NCBI GenBank assembly: GCA_015711875.1
Contig: JACVJG010000192.1
Span: 1-6,225, forward strand
DNA from: Candidatus Solincola jinzensis
Lineage (GTDB): Bacteria; Actinomycetota; Geothermincolia; Geothermincolales; RBG-13-55-18
Direction: 5' to 3'
Length of the DNA stretch: 6,225 nt
The notes under the pieces are model-generated. The model saw only the letters and a program-made list of their open reading frames with translations. It had not been told where the DNA came from and did no database searches. The position numbers and the translations under genes are program-made. This document shows positions 1 through 6,096 of this stretch, piece after piece. Numbering within the stretch: position 1 is the first letter of the stretch; each line of letters begins with the position of its first letter.

Positions 1-137
1 TCAGGGCCAAGGGCGCGCAGGAAGGTGGCGGGGTTGAAGGTGCCGGCGCCGACCTCCAAGTCGTAGGGCTGGACGAGGACACAGCCGCGCCGCGTCCAGT
101 AAGCCTGCAAGGCCATGATCATGTCCTGAAAGTGCAT
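1..137 (-). CDS. glyQ: Glycyl-tRNA synthetase alpha subunit, N-terminal part (cut by window edge)
   Basis: This is the first 45 residues of the alpha subunit of the bacterial two-subunit (alpha2beta2) glycyl-tRNA synthetase, which attaches glycine to tRNA-Gly in the cytoplasm. The translation begins [14 protein letters not shown] and contains [19 protein letters not shown] followed by ALGP, which is the strongly conserved N-terminal block of GlyQ. The start fits the family's usual N-terminus exactly, and a GGGAGGT ribosome binding site (144-150) lies 6 bases ahead of the ATG. The rest of the gene, and normally glyS for the beta subunit, would lie beyond the left edge. It is separated from the upstream lipoprotein gene by 177 bases and probably has its own promoter. 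No T-box leader is visible. Identification is firm; only completeness cannot be judged. Confidence 0.95.
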   Translation of the reverse strand, partial: MHFQDMIMALQAYWTRRGCVLVQPYDLEVGAGTFNPATFLRALGP

Positions 138-314
138 ACGGTGACCTCCCGGGTTATGACCACGGTTATGATATCAGAAAGCGGGCTTCGCCATACAGGT
201 GGAGGAGGCCGCTTTGAACGGCCCTTCATATCGGCGCGGCGTTTTTGCTTACTACCAATGGCTTCGCTTCAGAGGCGGGGTTGCCTCATGAACGGCCGTC
301 TTGCGGCAAACGCC
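138..314. other. Intergenic region with small hairpins between the lipoprotein gene and glyQ
   Basis: This gap holds the glyQ ribosome binding site and candidate promoter, plus several short inverted repeats. The best is at 268-292: TTCA and GAGGC pair with GCCTC and TGAA around a 6-base loop with one bulged base. Another is at 207-223 (GGCCG with CGGCC, 7-base loop), and a third at 295-307 (GCCG with CGGC, just past the lipoprotein stop codon). None is followed by a T-run on the minus strand, so none is a standard intrinsic terminator, though the 268-292 structure could help end the lipoprotein transcript. I see no small gene here. Confidence 0.5.
161..176 (-). promoter_or_regulatory. Candidate extended -10 promoter for glyQ
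   Basis: On the minus strand TGATATCAT (176 to 168) matches an extended -10 element, with TG, one base, then TATCAT (5 of 6 to TATAAT). No good -35 hexamer is found about 17 bases further upstream, which extended -10 promoters can tolerate. A start near 161 would give a leader of about 24 bases that includes the GGGAGGT ribosome binding site. This is inferred from sequence only. Confidence 0.35.
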
Positions 315-1133
315 CTAGAGCAAAGCGCTGAAAGGTTTTGCGTCAGCGGGGGGCTGTACGTCCACCTCCACCCCGTAGGCTGGGAAATCGATGCTTATCT
401 CCAGGTGCGCCTTCTCCGGCAGCAAGGGTATCCCCGCCACCTCACCCATCTCGGGGAGATCGATGTCCGCGGATAAGGCTATCTGCCTTATCACGTCCTC
501 GCCCTTCTGAACGCAGACCTCCATGGCCACACCCGCGTCCTCGAGGTATTGCACCACCTCATCCTGGCTCAAACCCAGAGCGGCGCCGACCTCGACCACC
601 GCGGGTAAAGACCCTATGGCCCCCAGGTCCGGTTTCACGGCCAGGACGTCGCAATCGTAGTCGCCCACCTTTTTCTCCCCTGTTTTCTCGACCTCCTCCG
701 CCGCGGCAACGATGTCCGGGGCGGCGCCAAGGAGTCCGGCGATCGCGCCCACCGCCTCCTCGTCTATGCCCTCCGCGATCTCCCCTTCCAGAGCGTACCA
801 TTCACCCCCGAAGCGCACATAGGCCTTGCCCTCCAGGTAGCGTAAGGACAACTCCATGCCGAGCGCGGTGAGCCTCGCTTCCATCTTCCCCTCGACCATG
901 TCCGCCCACACGTCGCCCTGCGCGTTCATGCTCGCGCCTCTTTCTCCCGCCCGTGGAGATACGGCCACCAAGACCTGCGCATGAAAGCTCCCCGCCTCGC
1001 GAGCGGCCTCCGCAGCCGCCTGCAATCTCTCCTGCGGCGGTTGCTCCCCCTTGCCGCAGCTCACCAGCCAGAGCGAGGCCATAAGCGTGACGACCGCGGC
1101 CATGGCCAGAGTCGCCTTGCGGATCCCTCTCAT
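315..1133 (-). CDS. Secreted lipoprotein, LppX/LprG-like, paralogue of the preceding gene
   Basis: A 272-residue predicted lipoprotein. Residues 1-26 form a signal peptide (MRGIRK, a hydrophobic stretch, then lipobox L23-V-S-C26), so the mature protein should be lipid-anchored at Cys26 on the outer face of the membrane. The rest alternates strand-like segments such as AYVRFGGEWYAL (104-115) with acidic helical stretches. This resembles the one-domain beta fold of the LppX/LprG and LolA type that carries lipids, but the family assignment is tentative. It aligns with the upstream gene over several blocks: WYAL, VGDYDCDVLAVKP (156-168) and FPAYGVEVDV (250-259). It starts 14 bases after that gene's stop with a GAAGGAG ribosome binding site 6 bases from the ATG, so the two are almost certainly co-transcribed. 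Besides the lipobox it has Cys161 and Cys207. The substrate is unknown. Confidence 0.85.
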   Translation of the reverse strand: MRGIRKATLAMAAVVTLMASLWLVSCGKGEQPPQERLQAAAEAAREAGSFHAQVLVAVSPRAGERGASMNAQGDVWADMVEGKMEARLTALGMELSLRYLEGKAYVRFGGEWYALEGEIAEGIDEEAVGAIAGLLGAAPDIVAAAEEVEKTGEKKVGDYDCDVLAVKPDLGAIGSLPAVVEVGAALGLSQDEVVQYLEDAGVAMEVCVQKGEDVIRQIALSADIDLPEMGEVAGIPLLPEKAHLEISIDFPAYGVEVDVQPPADAKPFSALL

Positions 1134-1147
1134 CTCTGTCTCCTTCT

Positions 1148-2011
1148 TCAGCCCTTGTAGAGCATGGCGTTTTCGGGCTTGGTGATTTCCACTTTCTGGT
1201 TATAGAGCGGGAAGGTGACCTCCATGATCATCTTCACCGTGAAGGAAGGGTTCTCCTCGTCGCCTTTCTCCACCATCTCGATGTTGTAGAGGGTGCGGCG
1301 AAGCACCAGGTACTCCTTGTCGAACCAATACTCGTAGTTGACGTTGGCGTCCTTCAGCTCTTCCTTGATCTCCTCGATCTTCTCCAGCGTCTCCTCGTCG
1401 AGCTGCTCCCTGTCCCCCTTGATCATCTCCAGGAACTGCTGGTTCTCCATGATGGCGTCGAAGTTCGGCACCAGGGCGATATGGTAGCAATCGCGCTCGC
1501 CGACCATCTCGTCCTGGAGCCTGGTGATCTTCTGAAAGTTATCCATGTATTCGGCGGTATTGCGGGTTATCTCGGATATGCTGGGTATGCTCAGGTTGGA
1601 ACCGGCCGGGAGCTCGTACCAGGTGCCGCTCTCCTCCGTGCGGTAGTACTGCACCCCGTCATAAAGGACGTAGTCGAACTCCATGTCGAAGGAAGGCCAG
1701 CTCATGCGGGCGCTGGCGTTCCCGGTGGAAGCGTCGTAATCTCCCTCTCCGTTGAGAGCCACCTCGCTGGTGTATGCCTGCTTGCCGGTGGGCGGTATGA
1801 CGAAAGAGTAGTCGAAAACGTAGTGCAGCGTCCTGGCCTCATCGGTGGCGTTGAGCCCTTCCAGCATGATCTTCTCGGGGGTGGCGTTCTCCGGTAGTTC
1901 CCGTTTCAGAAGCCCTTCCGCGCCTTTCTTTGCACATGCGGCCACCAATAAAGACACGGCCACCGCCAGGCAGATCACCAGGCATAACGCCCCCGCTACT
2001 CTTCCGCGCAT
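1148..2011 (-). CDS. Secreted lipoprotein, LppX/LprG-like, first gene of a paralogous pair
   Basis: A 287-residue predicted lipoprotein. The signal peptide MRGRVAG plus a hydrophobic core ends in lipobox V23-A-A-C26, placing the lipidated cysteine at the same residue number as in its neighbour. The mature part begins with a charged linker (AKKGAEGLLKREL) and continues with strand-rich sequence: YVFDYSFVIP (64-73), MEFDYVLYDGVQYYR (110-124) and WYELP (131-135). An acidic helical segment follows at about 200-222 (DREQLDEETLEKIEEIKEEL), and the C-terminal block is VTFPLYNQKVEITKPENA (265-282). The order YDG/EGK, WYxL, VGxxDC and FPxY is shared with the downstream paralogue. The pattern resembles LppX/LprG or LolA-like lipid-binding proteins, which is an inference. 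GAGGGG lies just ahead of the ATG, rather close. A candidate promoter sits in the short gap behind the preceding terminator, so this gene probably starts its own transcription unit. Function is unknown. Confidence 0.87.
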   Translation of the reverse strand: MRGRVAGALCLVICLAVAVSLLVAACAKKGAEGLLKRELPENATPEKIMLEGLNATDEARTLHYVFDYSFVIPPTGKQAYTSEVALNGEGDYDASTGNASARMSWPSFDMEFDYVLYDGVQYYRTEESGTWYELPAGSNLSIPSISEITRNTAEYMDNFQKITRLQDEMVGERDCYHIALVPNFDAIMENQQFLEMIKGDREQLDEETLEKIEEIKEELKDANVNYEYWFDKEYLVLRRTLYNIEMVEKGDEENPSFTVKMIMEVTFPLYNQKVEITKPENAMLYKG

Positions 2012-2056
2012 ATCCCCTCGCTTTCGTCGCGCTACCGCGCCTATCGACCCGCACTA

Positions 2057-2065
2057 AAAATAGCA
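2057..2065 (-). promoter_or_regulatory. Weak candidate extended -10 for the lipoprotein pair
   Basis: TGCTATTTT on the minus strand has the TG-N extension and a TATTTT hexamer (4 of 6 to TATAAT). It is one of the few AT-rich spots in the 111-base gap between the upstream terminator and the first lipoprotein ATG. No convincing -35 box accompanies it. A transcript starting near 2050 would have a leader of about 40 bases. Confidence 0.25.
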
Positions 2066-2081
2066 TAAGCTCCCCGCAAGT

Positions 2082-2107
2082 AAAAAGGGCGGGCCAGGGG
2101 CCCGCCC
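2082..2107 (-). terminator. Intrinsic terminator after the HD-GYP gene
   Basis: Reading the minus strand, GGGCGGGCC (2107-2099) pairs perfectly with GGCCCGCCC (2095-2087) around the loop CCT, and TTTTT (2086-2082) follows at once. A 9-pair all-GC stem with a T-run is a textbook intrinsic terminator. It begins 15 bases after the HD-GYP stop codon and separates that gene from the lipoprotein pair. Confidence 0.93.
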
Positions 2108-2122
2108 GCCGTCGGGGTCTCC

Positions 2123-3178
2123 TCAAAGCAGCTGCGGGTCCCTGCGCTCCAGACCCTCGGCCTCCACGGCGTTTATCTCTCGCAGCAGCATCAGCCCGGC
2201 GTCCTTATCGGCGTCTCCGCTGATGCCATAGATGCGAGGCGCCATCACCTGCATGAAGGCTCGCACGACCTTGGGGTCGTACTGCACGCCGCTATAGGCC
2301 TCTATCTCCTTTGCGGCCTCCCTGGCCTCCAGAAGCTGTCGGTATGAGCGCCACGAGGTCATGGCCACGAAGGAATCGGCCACGCTGAGGATTCGCGCCC
2401 CCAGGGGAATCGACTCCCCTTTCAGGCCGTCGGGATAGCCCATGCCGTTCCACCACTCATGATGCCCTCGCACCAGCGGGATGATCTCCCAGTTGGGCCG
2501 GATGGCTGCCAGCATGTCCGCTCCCACCACGGGGTGCCTCTTGATCATCTCCCGGTCCGCCGCCGAGAGCTCCCTGGCCTTAAAGGCCTGGTCCGACAGG
2601 CTCCCCGCCACCTGCAGCATCCCGATGTCCATGAGGTTCGCGGCTCTTTCGATGAGACGGATGTAATCGTCGTCCAGTTCCATCCTGCGGGCGATCTCCA
2701 CGGCATAGAAGGAGACTCTTTTCCAGTGCCCCTTCATATGGGGCATCTTGCTTTCCAGGCGCGCATGCAGGTCGTCCACGATGGCGACCAGCTTGGACAC
2801 CTCGAGAAGATTGGTGAGGTCGGCGAGACGGTCTTGCAATTCCCTGCTCGTGGCGTTAAGGCGCTGGAATATGGCCTGGGACTGGCGGCTGTAGGACCTC
2901 TCCCGCGCCCCCAGGTAGCCGATGAAGGCCAGGATGAGCAGAGCCAGGCTGATGCGCACCATGTTGTTGAAGTAGTCGGAATTGAAGAGTCCGTTGAGGA
3001 GCTCGAAATTGAAGGCGTAGACTATGATCCCTATGCCTAGGATGAGGATCAAGGATATGGAGAGATAGAGGACTTCCCTTCTGCCTTTCTCCGCTCTCTG
3101 TACGCTCTCCTCGCAGACGACTTCCTCCACCGCGGCGGAGGTCTCCGGCTTCTTCTCGGGATCATCTCGTTTTCTCAT
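2123..3178 (-). CDS. Membrane-anchored HD-GYP domain protein with degenerate HD motif
   Basis: A 351-residue protein with a charged cytoplasmic N-terminus and two transmembrane helices (about 36-55 and 73-90) joined by a short outer loop. A probable coiled-coil linker (about 95-130) leads to an HD-GYP domain (about 145-315). HD-GYP proteins usually break down cyclic di-GMP with a di- or tri-metal centre. Visible family residues are H151 (GHWKRV), H215 (KRHP), H239-H240 (GHHEWW), G247-Y-P249 and D268 (VADSF). The normal HDIGK signature reads MDIGM (183-187), so the histidine ligand is replaced by Met183, and RPYR reads RSYR. Activity may be lost or changed. The ATG at 3178 has GGGGG 7 bases ahead. 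The open frame continues to an ATG at 3370 overlapping the upstream stop as ATGA, but those 64 residues look non-coding and lack a ribosome binding site. A strong terminator follows. The missing ligand is seen; its effect is inferred. Confidence 0.9.
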   Translation of the reverse strand: MRKRDDPEKKPETSAAVEEVVCEESVQRAEKGRREVLYLSISLILILGIGIIVYAFNFELLNGLFNSDYFNNMVRISLALLILAFIGYLGARERSYSRQSQAIFQRLNATSRELQDRLADLTNLLEVSKLVAIVDDLHARLESKMPHMKGHWKRVSFYAVEIARRMELDDDYIRLIERAANLMDIGMLQVAGSLSDQAFKARELSAADREMIKRHPVVGADMLAAIRPNWEIIPLVRGHHEWWNGMGYPDGLKGESIPLGARILSVADSFVAMTSWRSYRQLLEAREAAKEIEAYSGVQYDPKVVRAFMQVMAPRIYGISGDADKDAGLMLLREINAVEAEGLERRDPQLL

Positions 3179-3366
3179 TTTCGCACCCCCTTTCGAACCC
3201 TTGCCACCTTTTGGGAATCGACAATTCTGGGAGATAGTCCATCCCCCAAGGGGGTGAATCCGGCGCTCCCCGCGTATGACCGTCCGCGTGGCTAACCAGA
3301 CACTGTTACCTGACGAGGGGCATCCGGCCTGAGGTCGCACGCACGGCGCCAGGGAATACGGGTTGC
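3179..3366 (-). other. Leader region upstream of the HD-GYP gene, probably non-coding
   Basis: These 188 bases between the DUF488 stop and the HD-GYP start are open in the HD-GYP frame. The translation is rich in Cys, Trp, Ser and Gly, shows no family pattern, and third codon positions fall to roughly 60 percent G/C by hand count. It contains a CCCCC-TT-GGGGG inverted repeat (about 3243-3254) and a weak promoter-like pair (TTCACC, 16 bases, TATCTC). I compared it by eye with the cyclic di-GMP class I, SAM, TPP, cobalamin and fluoride riboswitch signatures and saw no match. Confidence 0.5.
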
Positions 3367-3921
3367 TCATGCGCGCTTGTCGCGTCGGCCGCCGTTATGA
3401 CCCATGCCCGCGTCGTCGTCAACCCCGGGCTCTTTTACCTTCCCGTCCCCAAAAAGCGAGGGCATGTCTGGAGAGGGAACCCAGTCGCGCCCGGCATCTA
3501 TGACATGCACCACCCTCCAGCCACGATCGCGCAGCACCGCGGCGATATGGCGGCGGTGGCATCTCCATGGCAGAAGCTCAGCGCACACCACCGCTGAGGG
3601 CAACTCCCCGGCCAGCCTCTCCAGCTCCTCCAACCCGGCCAGGAACCCCTCGCTGAGCATATGCACCTCGTATCCCCCCTTGCGATATCCCCCCAGGGAA
3701 TCCCCCAGCCAGACATAGGAGATGCCTTCCCGCTGGAGCGCGGCGGCAAAGGGCCCGCGCGAGAAGTGGGGGTAACGGCTGCTGGTGGGAAAGGAGCGCA
3801 CGTCGCAAACCCTGCGTATGCCCCGCGCGCGCAGAAGGCCGATGAAATCGTCGATACTGCGGGTGCTCGTGCCAAGGGTGTAGATGGTCTTTTCCACCGC
3901 TCTACCCACCGCCAGTGCCAT
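3367..3921 (-). CDS. DUF488 family protein
   Basis: A 184-residue protein of the DUF488 family, whose biochemical role is not established. Visible family blocks are IYTLGTSTRS (13-22), CDVRSFPTSSRYPHFSRG (39-56), ISYVWLGDSLGGYRKGGY (67-84), CAELLPWRCHRRHI (113-126) and RGWRVVHVIDA (133-143). The family usually reads YTIGHS where this protein has YTLGTS, so the histidine is replaced by threonine. The CxE, CHR and DVR residues are intact. The C-terminus carries a polar, disordered-looking tail (from about 150). I chose the ATG at 3921 because it sits just before the domain; its ribosome binding site is weak (GCGGAA). An in-frame TTG at 4107 with GAGG ahead would add 62 residues and place the gene 6 bases after the ACT gene, but that stretch has poor coding character. 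Family assignment is firm, start uncertain, function unknown. Confidence 0.85.
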   Translation of the reverse strand: MALAVGRAVEKTIYTLGTSTRSIDDFIGLLRARGIRRVCDVRSFPTSSRYPHFSRGPFAAALQREGISYVWLGDSLGGYRKGGYEVHMLSEGFLAGLEELERLAGELPSAVVCAELLPWRCHRRHIAAVLRDRGWRVVHVIDAGRDWVPSPDMPSLFGDGKVKEPGVDDDAGMGHNGGRRDKRA

Positions 3922-4113
3922 TATTCCGCAAAACGGGAACCCGGACCCTTCTGAGATAAAAAGCCGTGTTCCCCTGCCGTGACCGCTCTCGAGGTCTTTT
4001 CCGGGACGTCGGCCCCGTAAGGCAGAAAACCCAGACCCTCGCGGAGACGGCACGTCAGTCATTTCATCGCCAGAAACCCGTTCACGGAGCTCTTCCCGGG
4101 CGTTCAATACGCC
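3922..4113 (-). other. Spacer between the ACT gene and the DUF488 gene, in-frame but probably not translated
   Basis: These 192 bases are open in the DUF488 frame back to a TTG at 4107, but only about half of third codon positions are G or C by hand count, against about three quarters within the domain. A small inverted repeat, GGCGT-ATTGA-ACGCC (4113 to 4099), lies immediately after the ACT stop codon and encloses the TTG; no T-run follows, so it is not a standard terminator. I see no clear promoter. Confidence 0.45.
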
Positions 4114-4542
4114 TCACAGGGAATAGAGCTCCTCGTCGCTCAGAAGCTCCAGACCTCTGGCGCGCAGTATCTCCTCGGCCTCTGGCAGCCGTTCGACCTC
4201 GACAACCAGGATGGCGGTCCTGCGGTCCTGGAAGACGAAACCGTAGGCGTCCTCGATGTTCACTCCGCTATCGCCCAACACCCGGCAAACCCGGTGCAGT
4301 CCCCCGGGACGGTCGTCCATGACCACGGCTATGACCTCCTTGAGGTAGGCGGAGAAGCCCTCCCGCCGCAGGGCCTCGAAAGCCTTGCGGGGGTCATCCA
4401 CCAGCAGCTTGACCACCCCGTACTCCTCCGCGCCTGATATGGTTATGGCGCGGATGTTGATGCCCTCCTCGAGCAACACCTCGGTCAACCTCTCCAGCCT
4501 GCCCGGCCGGTTCTGGGCGAAGACGTTGATCTGCTTAGCCAT
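4114..4542 (-). CDS. Tandem ACT domain protein, probable regulator partner of the adjacent CoA ligase
   Basis: A 142-residue protein made of two ACT domains, small ligand-binding modules that usually sense amino acids. The first (about 4-66) contains NRPGRLERLTEVLLEEGINI and the second (about 70-135) DDRPGGLHRVCRVLGDSGVN; each shows the RPG-L turn and G-[IV]-N-I pattern typical of ACT. No catalytic domain is attached. Stand-alone double-ACT proteins of this kind (COG4747-like) are often encoded next to phenylacetate-CoA ligases and indolepyruvate:ferredoxin oxidoreductases in anaerobes. The start ATG overlaps the ligase stop by 8 bases (ATGGCTAA), and AAGGGGG (4555-4549) lies 6 bases ahead, so translation is probably coupled. 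Sensing of an aromatic or branched-chain amino acid is an inference from the context. Confidence 0.92.
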   Translation of the reverse strand: MAKQINVFAQNRPGRLERLTEVLLEEGINIRAITISGAEEYGVVKLLVDDPRKAFEALRREGFSAYLKEVIAVVMDDRPGGLHRVCRVLGDSGVNIEDAYGFVFQDRRTAILVVEVERLPEAEEILRARGLELLSDEELYSL

Positions 4543-5863
4543 CCTGGACCCCCTTCGTGTGCTCCCGCCTGTCCAGCACCCGCACCGCCTTTCCCTCGCC
4601 CGCCGGAAGCGACCCGGGCTCCACCAGCTCCACCCGCGGCGTAACCAGTATCTCCTGCCTGAGCTCGTCCGTGATCCTGCGGCGCAGCTGGTTGAGCTCC
4701 CTCACCTCTCCGTGCCAGAGCTCACCGGAGACCTCCACCAGCACGCGCATCTCGTCCATGGACCTCACCGTGTCCAGCACGATCTGGTAATTCGATCCCA
4801 CCCCCAATACTCCCAGGAGCACTTTTTCCACCTGCATGGGGAATATGTTGACGCCCTTGACGATGAACATGTCGTCGCTGCGCCCCTTTATGCGTGAGAT
4901 GCGCCGGTGAGCCCGGCCGCAGGCGCATTCGCCGGGATATACGTAGGCGAGGTCACGAGTGCGGTAACGCAGGAGAGGCATGGCCTCCCGGTTGAGGGAG
5001 GTGAAGACCAACTCGCCCTCCTCCCCCTCATCCACCAGCTCGAGGGTCTCCGGATCCAGCACCTCCAGGTAGAAGCTGTCCTCCCAGACATGCATGCCCT
5101 GCTGGGCCGGGCACTCGAAAGCCACTCCCGGGCCGCACATCTCGGAGAGCCCGTAGGAATTGTAGGCCCGCACCCCGTAACCCTCCTCCACGCGCCTTCT
5201 CAGGCCCTCGGTATGAGGTTCCGCCCCGATGAAGGCGATGCGCAGGTCGGTGTCGGTACGGGGATCGAGGCCGAGCTCCGCGAAGACCTCCAGCAGGTAC
5301 AGAGCGTAGCTGGGGATTATGTGCACCACCGTGGTATGGAAATCCCTCATGAGCTGTATCTGCCGCTTGCTGTTGCCGGAGCCCGCGGGAATGACCATGG
5401 CGCCTATCCTCTCGGCGGCGTAATGGAAACCCAAACCACCCGTGAAGAGCCCGTAGCCCATCATGTTCTGGAAGACATCCGAGCGTCGCACCCCGTTCAT
5501 GTACATGCAACGCGCTACCAGTTGAGCCCATGACTCGATGTCCGCCGCGGTGTGGAAGATCACCGTCGCCTGACCGGTGGTCCCCGAGGAGGAGTGCATG
5601 CGCACCACATCGTCCAGGGGGACGGTGAGAAAACGGCGGGGATCGTCACCCCTCAGGGTGTTCTTGTCCATGCAGGGAAGGACGCTTAGGTCTCGCATAG
5701 ATTTCACGCGCGAGGGGTCGAAGCCCGCGGAGGCGAACCACTCGCGGTAGAAGGGGCTGCGTCCACAGCGCTCCAGGGTATCCCGCAGGCGCCTCAGTTG
5801 CAACGCCTCTATCTCCTCCCTGGAAAGGAGTTCCATCTCTGCGTCCCAGTATCCGTCCTCCAA
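4535..5863 (-). CDS. paaK: Phenylacetate-CoA ligase family protein (PaaK-like, AMP-forming)
   Basis: A 442-residue AMP-forming aryl-CoA ligase of the PaaK type. It should activate phenylacetate or a related aryl acid with ATP and CoA, through an acyl-AMP, in the cytoplasm. Numbered from the TTG at 5863, family signatures are YWDAEMELLSREEIEALQ (5-22), the ATP-binding loop SSSGTTGQ (91-98), YNSYGLSEMCGPGVAFEC (234-251), GMHVWEDSFYLE (256-267), YRTRDL (300-305), GRSDDMFIVKGVNIFPMQVE (327-346) and the C-terminal GEGKAVRV with probable catalytic Lys425. C243, C251, C313 and C315 might form a metal site (inference). I chose TTG because AGGAGG lies 5 bases ahead and the length then matches the usual 430-440 residues. 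The ATG at 6100 would add 79 residues from repeat DNA, without a ribosome binding site. The overlapping ACT gene supports a role in aromatic amino acid breakdown; the exact substrate cannot be read. Confidence 0.92.
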   Translation of the reverse strand: MEDGYWDAEMELLSREEIEALQLRRLRDTLERCGRSPFYREWFASAGFDPSRVKSMRDLSVLPCMDKNTLRGDDPRRFLTVPLDDVVRMHSSSGTTGQATVIFHTAADIESWAQLVARCMYMNGVRRSDVFQNMMGYGLFTGGLGFHYAAERIGAMVIPAGSGNSKRQIQLMRDFHTTVVHIIPSYALYLLEVFAELGLDPRTDTDLRIAFIGAEPHTEGLRRRVEEGYGVRAYNSYGLSEMCGPGVAFECPAQQGMHVWEDSFYLEVLDPETLELVDEGEEGELVFTSLNREAMPLLRYRTRDLAYVYPGECACGRAHRRISRIKGRSDDMFIVKGVNIFPMQVEKVLLGVLGVGSNYQIVLDTVRSMDEMRVLVEVSGELWHGEVRELNQLRRRITDELRQEILVTPRVELVEPGSLPAGEGKAVRVLDRREHTKGVQDG

Positions 5864-5868
5864 AGCCT

Positions 5869-5874
5869 CCTCCT
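5869..5874 (-). promoter_or_regulatory. Ribosome binding site that decides the ligase start
   Basis: AGGAGG on the minus strand lies 5 bases before the TTG at 5863. It is the best Shine-Dalgarno match near this gene. The rival ATG at 6100 is preceded by CCCTCCTGAGACTGGTTT, which contains no such site. Confidence 0.8.
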
Positions 5875-5948
5875 GATCGCTTTCCCGCTCCTCTATGAGC
5901 CCCAGAGGCGCTGCTTCGCGCGCAGCCGCCGGCCGCACGTCGGCTTGC

Positions 5949-6024
5949 CCGGCGCTCTTTCCTATCTCCGACGGCGCGAAGGCGCCGCCGGCGGTCTCTC
6001 CTATCTCAGAAGTGTGGGCGAAGC
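5949..6024. repeat. Imperfect tandem repeat, period 39 bases, with embedded hairpin
   Basis: Two units begin at 5949 and 5988. On the plus strand each starts CCGGCG, then TCT, then TCCTATCTC, then GA, and later GCGAAG. The first unit holds a hairpin, CGGCGC-GAAG-GCGCCG (5972-5987), 6 pairs with a 4-base loop. In the ligase frame the minus strand gives TSEIGETAGGAF and PSEIGKSAGQAD, exactly 13 residues apart. The period being a multiple of three keeps the frame open, but this stretch lies upstream of the likely start. Confidence 0.7.
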
Positions 6025-6053
6025 CGCGAACCGCCGTCAAGCCGCCACCCGAG

Positions 6054-6096
6054 GGGGTCAGGCGAAGCGCACCGCCAGATGCGGGCCGTGGATCCT
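6054..6096. repeat. 43-base direct repeat, copy 1
   Basis: The sequence from GGGGTCAGGCGAAGCG to GGGCCGTGGATCCT is identical to copy 2, 129 bases further right. The left boundary is sharp (G at 6053 against A at 6182). A short inverted repeat, GGCG with CGCC, lies inside. The ATG at 6100 falls just past this copy, so an ATG-started ligase would take residues 2-15 from the repeat. It could be one copy of an interspersed element. Confidence 0.9.

Noticed and set aside
208..246. Plus-strand hairpin GCCGC...GCGGC followed by GTTTTT, like a terminator
   Set aside because: The stem is only 5 pairs with a 23-base loop, and no plus-strand gene ends upstream of it.
138..314. T-box riboswitch ahead of glyQ
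   Set aside because: No T-box core sequence (AGGGTGGNACCGCG-like) or antiterminator is present, and the likely leader is short.
338..871. Long plus-strand reading opposite the second lipoprotein gene
   Set aside because: The product is almost only Pro, Arg and Ser, a typical antisense shadow of a GC-rich gene; the minus strand encodes a clear lipoprotein.
3179..3366. Cyclic di-GMP riboswitch ahead of the HD-GYP gene
   Set aside because: The gene context invites it, but the conserved CAAACC/ACGCAAAGCC and tetraloop receptor elements are not seen.
3922..4107. TTG at 4107 as start of the DUF488 gene
   Set aside because: The extra 62 residues lack family conservation and have poor third-position G/C. 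GAGG lies ahead, so this start is not excluded but is less likely.
4907..5533. Plus-strand reading of 208 codons opposite the ligase gene
   Set aside because: It lies fully within the conserved ligase coding sequence and shows no domain pattern.
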